Below are positions 60,028 through 64,000 of a stretch of 64,000 nucleotides of DNA, piece after piece (positions within the stretch are counted from its first letter, which is position 1; each line of letters begins with the position of its first letter). Source of the stretch: an uncultured Phycisphaerales bacterium (lineage in GTDB: Bacteria > Planctomycetota > Phycisphaerae > Phycisphaerales > UBA1924); contig CALMPG010000134.1 of the NCBI GenBank assembly GCA_937871915.1, positions 62,001-126,000 of the forward strand, in the 5' to 3' direction. A model generated the notes under the pieces. It was not told the DNA's origin. It did not search any database and was given only the letters and a program-made list of their open reading frames with translations. A program made the position numbers and the translations under genes.

Positions 60028-61254
60028 ATGCCCAACTACCGCTACCAGGTCAAGACCACCGCCGGGGACCTCCAGATCGGCGTCCTCGCCGCCGACTCGG
60101 TCGCCACCGCCGCCAGCGTCCTGCGCAACCAGGGCCATCGCGTCGTCTCCGTCAGCCCCGTCCTCTCGGGCGCGTCCTCCAGCGGCCTGGGCGCCCGCCT
60201 GGCCGAGATCAACGCCGGCAAGCCCAAGCAGCGCCACGTCCTGGAGTTCACCACCCAGCTCGCCGTCATGATCCGCGCCGGCATCAACCTGCGCGCCGCC
60301 CTCGACGGCATCGCCGACCAGACCGAGCACCCCAACTTCAAGAAGATCATCATCGGCCTCAAGACCGACGTGGAGAGCGGCAAGCAGTTCTCCGAGGCCC
60401 TCGCCCGCCACCCCAAGCTCTTCGGCCCCCTCTACATCAACATGACCCGGGCCTCGGAAATGTCCGGCTCGTTCTCCAAGATGCTCGACCGGATCTCCGG
60501 ATACATCGCCCAGGAGATCGAGACCCGCAAGATGGTCGTCGGCGCCTCCATCTACCCCGGCGTCATCGGCACCATGGCCGTCGCCGTCACCATCTTCCTC
60601 CTCACCTTCGTGCTCCCCAAGTTCCGCGCCGTCTTCCAGGGCAAGGAAGAGGTCCTCCCCTGGGCCACCAAGTTCCTCATGGGCCTCTCCGACTTCATGG
60701 TGAACTACTGGTACTTCGTCATCGCCGCCATCCTGCTGGTCATCGGCTCCATCTACGCCGTCGCCAAGACCGAGGTCGGCGGGTGGTGGTTCGACAAGAT
60801 GCGCCTCACCGTCCCCGTCGTCAAGGGCATGTTCCGCGCCCTCTACATCGGCCGCTCGCTCCACACCATGGGCCAGCTCATCAACGCCGGCGTGCCCATG
60901 CTCGACACCCTCGCCATCACCGGCGATATCTCCGGCAACCGCATGTACAAGGCCATGTGGCGCTCGGTCTACTCCAGCGTCAAGCAGGGCAAGAAGATCG
61001 CCCAGCCCCTCCAGAAGACCGGCCTGCTCCCCCAGGCCGTCGGCCAGATGATCGCCGCGGGCGAGGAGTCCGGCAAGCTCGGCGAGGTCCTCGACGAGAT
61101 CTCCGCCTACTACCAGAAGCAGCTCCGCGAGAAGATCAAGGCCGTCACCAGCATGATCGAGCCCATCATGATCATCCTCATGGGCTCCGTCGTCGGGTTC
61201 ATCGCCATGGCCATCATCCTCCCGATCTTCAAGATGTCGTCCCTCGTCAAATAA
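60028..61254 (+). CDS. pilC: Type IV pilus / type II secretion inner-membrane platform protein
   Basis: PilC/GspF couples the ATPases to pilin assembly in the inner membrane. The 408-residue product has the two repeated GspF domains: FTTQLAVMIRAGINLRAALD and GRSLHTMGQLINAGVPMLDT. Three spans follow the usual pattern (IGTMAVAVTIFLLTFVLPKF, YFVIAAILLVIGSIYAV, IEPIMIILMGSVVGFIAMAI). The conserved IEPIMIILMG motif is in the last one. Whether it serves a pilus or a secretion system is not resolvable here. Confidence 0.93.
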   Translation: MPNYRYQVKTTAGDLQIGVLAADSVATAASVLRNQGHRVVSVSPVLSGASSSGLGARLAEINAGKPKQRHVLEFTTQLAVMIRAGINLRAALDGIADQTEHPNFKKIIIGLKTDVESGKQFSEALARHPKLFGPLYINMTRASEMSGSFSKMLDRISGYIAQEIETRKMVVGASIYPGVIGTMAVAVTIFLLTFVLPKFRAVFQGKEEVLPWATKFLMGLSDFMVNYWYFVIAAILLVIGSIYAVAKTEVGGWWFDKMRLTVPVVKGMFRALYIGRSLHTMGQLINAGVPMLDTLAITGDISGNRMYKAMWRSVYSSVKQGKKIAQPLQKTGLLPQAVGQMIAAGEESGKLGEVLDEISAYYQKQLREKIKAVTSMIEPIMIILMGSVVGFIAMAIILPIFKMSSLVK

Positions 61255-61368
61255 CACGGCGAGGGCGGAGCCCGGACGGCACACCAGCGATCTCGGACGT
61301 GGCACGCCCGCCGTCCGAATTGGACATACCGATAGCCCCCGCCCCCGCGCGCCGCCCCGAGCCCGCCC

Positions 61369-62109
61369 ATGAACCACCTCCCGCCAGCCAACCCCCTGAC
61401 GACGCAGCGCCCGGCGGCGGCGCGACCCGCCGCGACCCGCCCTCGCCCCGCCCCCCTCCGGCGCGGCTTCACCCTCATCGAGACCGCCCTCGCCACCGTC
61501 ATCATCGGCGTCGGCGTCCTCGCCCTGGTCCAGGCCCAGGAGTCCTTCATCAAGTCCAACGCCTGGTCCAGCCAGGCCGCCACCGCCAACTACCTCGCCG
61601 GAGAGATCCGCGAGCTCACCCGCAGGCTCCCCAAGTTCGATCCCGTCAACGGCCTCTTCGTGGACGGCGCGGGCACGCTGCGCGGCTGGATCCCCCGCCC
61701 CACCGACACGGGCCCGCGCGACTTCGCCTACGTCACCGCCTTCGACGGCCTCAAGTTCGCCTCCGGAGGCAGCACCGGCTGGGCCGACGGCGACCTCCCG
61801 GGCCCCATCGACGCCTTCGGCACCGTCATCCCCGACGTCGACGGCAACGGCGAGATCCGCACCACCTTCGGCGGCGCGCCCATCCCCCTCCAGGGCTGGT
61901 CGCAGGAGGTCTTCGTCACCAAGATCGACCCCTTCAACAACTCCATCACCTACGCCAAGACCGACACCCTCGCCGCCAACCCCACCACCGGCTTCAAGGG
62001 TCTGGCCATCGACAAGTTCCCCCTCCGCGTCACCGTCGTCGTCAAGTACCGCGGGCCCTTCGATTCCGCCGACTCCGAGATGGCCCGCGTCAGTTGGATC
62101 GTTCCATGA
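61369..62109 (+). CDS. Type IV prepilin-like protein (PilV/GspI type)
   Basis: The 246-residue product has a 33-residue leader rich in Pro/Ala/Arg. The prepilin peptidase site is RRG/FTLIETALA (cleavage after Gly33, Glu at +5), followed by a hydrophobic helix (LATVIIGVGVLALVQAQES) and a beta-rich C-terminal domain (FGTVIPDVDGNGEIRTTFGG). The leader is longer than in classical pilins. It probably forms a minor (pseudo)pilin assembled by the adjacent PilC-like platform. Confidence 0.87.
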   Translation: MNHLPPANPLTTQRPAAARPAATRPRPAPLRRGFTLIETALATVIIGVGVLALVQAQESFIKSNAWSSQAATANYLAGEIRELTRRLPKFDPVNGLFVDGAGTLRGWIPRPTDTGPRDFAYVTAFDGLKFASGGSTGWADGDLPGPIDAFGTVIPDVDGNGEIRTTFGGAPIPLQGWSQEVFVTKIDPFNNSITYAKTDTLAANPTTGFKGLAIDKFPLRVTVVVKYRGPFDSADSEMARVSWIVP

Positions 62110-62158
62110 CCAGCAGCCCGACCGCCAGGGATGGCCCAACGGCCCCGAGGTGTTCACC

Positions 62159-64000
62159 GTGACCACGCCGCTCAACCGCAACTCGCGCCCGAAGGCCCGG
62201 CCCTCCCGGCGCCAGGAGGTCCGCCAGAGGGCCGTCGCCAGCATCCTGGCCATGATGTTCCTGGTCATGTTCGGCTCGCTCTCGGTCGCCATGGCCATCG
62301 CCAGCCAGGGCAACCTCCGCACCGCCGCCACGCACCTCCACGTCGTGAAGGCCATGGGCGCGGCCGAGACCGGCATGGCCATCGCCCAGAAGCAGCTCGG
62401 CAACGCCATCGCCCGATTCGTGTGCAGCAAGGGCGTCGTGGACTCCGGCATGGGCGGGCGCCTCTGGACGGGCACCACCACCTCCTCCGACGGCACCGTC
62501 ACCATCCTGCCCGCCTCCAACGGGCGCATCGACTCGGTCCTTGTCCGCGGCGTCGCCGACGCCCTCATCAGCGCCCACTCGGCCGACGCCAACATCGTCA
62601 CCGCCTCCGGCTTCCCCACCACCCCCGGCATGTTCACCCCCGGCAGCGTCGATACGCTCGTCTACAAGGCCTCCGACTGGGTCCGCACCCCGCTCATCGG
62701 CCTCGACACCGACGTCTCCGTCGCCGGCTCCAAGGCCAGCGCCTACCAGATCACCTACGCGCCGCTGGCCAACGGCACCGACGTCCGCATCATCGTCACC
62801 GGCTACTCCAGCGTCGGCGCCTCGGGCTCGGGCTACCTCTACCAGGGCAGCACCACCGACACCTCCGCCCGCCTGGTCGGGCGCACCATCCAGCAGGACG
62901 TCCGCATCGCCAAACGCCCCCGCCAGGCCATGCTCAGCCCCAGCCGCATCATGCTCGGCAAGAACGTCGTCGTCAACGGCAACCTCGGGGCACGCTACAC
63001 CGACGTGGCCCGCACCAACGGAGACCCCATCCAGACCAAGGGCGACTTCGACAAGCTCAACAACTCCCTCGACGCCAAGCTCGCCCGCTTCCGCCTGGGA
63101 TGCAAGCAGTACGACACCGACGGCGACAACCGCCTGCGCATCTCCCACCCCACCGAGAGCCAGGGCCTCCCCGGCGCGGCCGAGCTCACCTCCAACGGCT
63201 GGCCCGCCGGGGCCTTCGCCGACGCCACCCACGACGGCTACGTCGATGAGTTCGACATCTTCCTCAACCACTACGACACCAACGGCGACGGCGACGTCGT
63301 CCTCTCCTCCCGCTTCACCACCGGCACCATCAACGCCGGCCGCTCGCCCGAGTTCACCGACGACGACGACCTCGCCCTCCTCATCGACTCCGGCAACGCC
63401 GACCGCAACCGCAACGGCGTCTCCGGCTTCGCCGACCCCAACGACAACAACCGCATCACCCCCGTCTCCTCCATGCTCGACCCCGGCGACCGCGGCCTCG
63501 GATGGCGCGACGGCGTGATCAACTACAAGGACCAGTACGCCAAGATCCGCGGCCGCATGCTCTTCAGCGCGAACTCCGGCGATTGGGCCGCCGCCCGCGG
63601 CGGGTCCTACGCCGACCTCCTCCAGGGCCCCGTCATCCCCGCCGCCGGCGACACCGCCACACACTTCGACGCGGGCGCCGACGAACTCCCCGCGCTCGAC
63701 CAGACCTCCTTCAACTCCGCCGGCGATTCCCTCAAGGCCATCGCCAACGGCACCGCCTTCGACACCCAGGTCGCCGCCAACCTGGGCATCTCCACCGTCT
63801 CCCTGGCCACCTATACCGAGGCCGCGGCCAGCCTCACCGCCCCCATGTACTTCCGCAAGGACCTCGCCGACTCCTACGTGGTCGGCAAGGTCGGCCAGCA
63901 CATCTGGGAGAAGATGCCCTTCAACTCCCCGGCCTACGCCGACTACTACTACCGGCCCCGCTACCAGAACATGACGTTCAAGAACGTGCAGATCCCCATG
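62159..64000 (+). CDS. PilX-like pilus assembly protein, continues beyond the window
   Basis: 614 codons are open from the GTG at 62159 to the last base; no stop is reached. GAGG lies 8 nt before the GTG; a GTG at 62150 is the alternative. The N-terminus is basic (RPKARPSRRQEVRQRAVA), followed by one membrane span (SILAMMFLVMFGSLSVAMAI) and then a long Thr/Ser/Asp/Gly-rich extracytoplasmic part. This layout is typical of PilX-type proteins, which lack the prepilin site. EF-hand-like Asp clusters occur (DATHDGYVDEFD, DTNGDGDVVL, DTDGDNRLRI), suggesting calcium binding. It starts 50 bp after the prepilin gene. Confidence 0.75.
   Translation, partial: MTTPLNRNSRPKARPSRRQEVRQRAVASILAMMFLVMFGSLSVAMAIASQGNLRTAATHLHVVKAMGAAETGMAIAQKQLGNAIARFVCSKGVVDSGMGGRLWTGTTTSSDGTVTILPASNGRIDSVLVRGVADALISAHSADANIVTASGFPTTPGMFTPGSVDTLVYKASDWVRTPLIGLDTDVSVAGSKASAYQITYAPLANGTDVRIIVTGYSSVGASGSGYLYQGSTTDTSARLVGRTIQQDVRIAKRPRQAMLSPSRIMLGKNVVVNGNLGARYTDVARTNGDPIQTKGDFDKLNNSLDAKLARFRLGCKQYDTDGDNRLRISHPTESQGLPGAAELTSNGWPAGAFADATHDGYVDEFDIFLNHYDTNGDGDVVLSSRFTTGTINAGRSPEFTDDDDLALLIDSGNADRNRNGVSGFADPNDNNRITPVSSMLDPGDRGLGWRDGVINYKDQYAKIRGRMLFSANSGDWAAARGGSYADLLQGPVIPAAGDTATHFDAGADELPALDQTSFNSAGDSLKAIANGTAFDTQVAANLGISTVSLATYTEAAASLTAPMYFRKDLADSYVVGKVGQHIWEKMPFNSPAYADYYYRPRYQNMTFKNVQIPM

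Noticed and set aside
58603-62637. 1344-residue open frame on the minus strand opposite pilT, pilC and the prepilin gene
   Set aside because: It has an Asp/Gly/Val/His-rich composition with no motif or domain and lies antisense to four well-supported genes. Long antisense frames are expected where GC is high.
1-64000. tRNA, rRNA, insertion sequences, transposase or phage genes
   Set aside because: None could be supported by reading; short palindrome families are present, but no transposase-like product was seen.

Overview
The window is one GC-rich stretch of a bacterial chromosome whose gene content points to the Planctomycetota, most likely class Phycisphaerae. The evidence is an ECF-type sigma factor translationally coupled to a Ser/Thr kinase, secreted proteins with tandem dockerin-like repeats (DFNG.DGL.VQDIFDFLN.WF), a PEP-CTERM-like protein, many signal-peptide or lipobox proteins, KDO-8-phosphate synthase, and an S10-spc-alpha ribosomal cluster lacking rpmD, adk, map and rpsD. 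This assignment is inference from content; no rRNA or tRNA gene was seen in the window.

Layout. 0-8.3 kb: rpmA, kdsA, a membrane polyferredoxin fused to a TPR-like domain, a Ser/Thr kinase split by a frame change at a run of eight G, its ECF sigma factor, and a small secreted protein plus an HTH regulator. 8.3-24 kb: most of a tryptophan-kynurenine-aminomuconate catabolic pathway. It comprises tryptophan 2,3-dioxygenase, an atypical SDR, 2-aminomuconate-semialdehyde dehydrogenase, a RidA-family 2-aminomuconate deaminase, and a six-gene minus-strand operon with kynurenine formamidase, kynurenine monooxygenase, kynureninase and ACMS decarboxylase. Only 3-hydroxyanthranilate dioxygenase of the upper path is missing from the window. 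Accessory genes are interspersed: a reprolysin-like metallopeptidase, a Fic protein, a zinc-ribbon protein, a pentapeptide-periodic membrane protein and a HExxH protein. 24-38 kb: a thioredoxin-domain protein, a CoA-transferase A subunit without its B subunit, nrdR, thrS, a HAD hydrolase, a PEP-CTERM-like protein, a ROK kinase, pheS, a Cys-rich lipoprotein and a large Gly-rich exported protein.

38-54.1 kb holds 27 translation and transcription genes on the minus strand, rpsJ through rplQ. Three things stand out there: uL22 carries an N-terminal XRE-like helix-turn-helix domain; several ribosomal proteins have long low-complexity tails or inserts; and most of the wider gaps contain short palindromic repeats from a few families, with a perfect intrinsic terminator directly after rpsJ. 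54.6-64 kb is plus strand: two exported proteins, one of them an M28 peptidase lipoprotein, then RNase HI and the start of a type IV pilus / type II secretion cluster (pilT-like ATPase, pilC/gspF-like platform protein, prepilin, PilX-like protein running off the end).

Working together, the kynurenine genes would convert tryptophan to formylkynurenine (TDO), kynurenine (KynB), 3-hydroxykynurenine (KMO) and 3-hydroxyanthranilate (KynU). After an off-window ring-opening step, ACMSD, the dehydrogenase and the deaminase would carry carbon to 4-oxalocrotonate. Repeated 4-nt start/stop overlaps (ATGA) show tight translational coupling along these operons.
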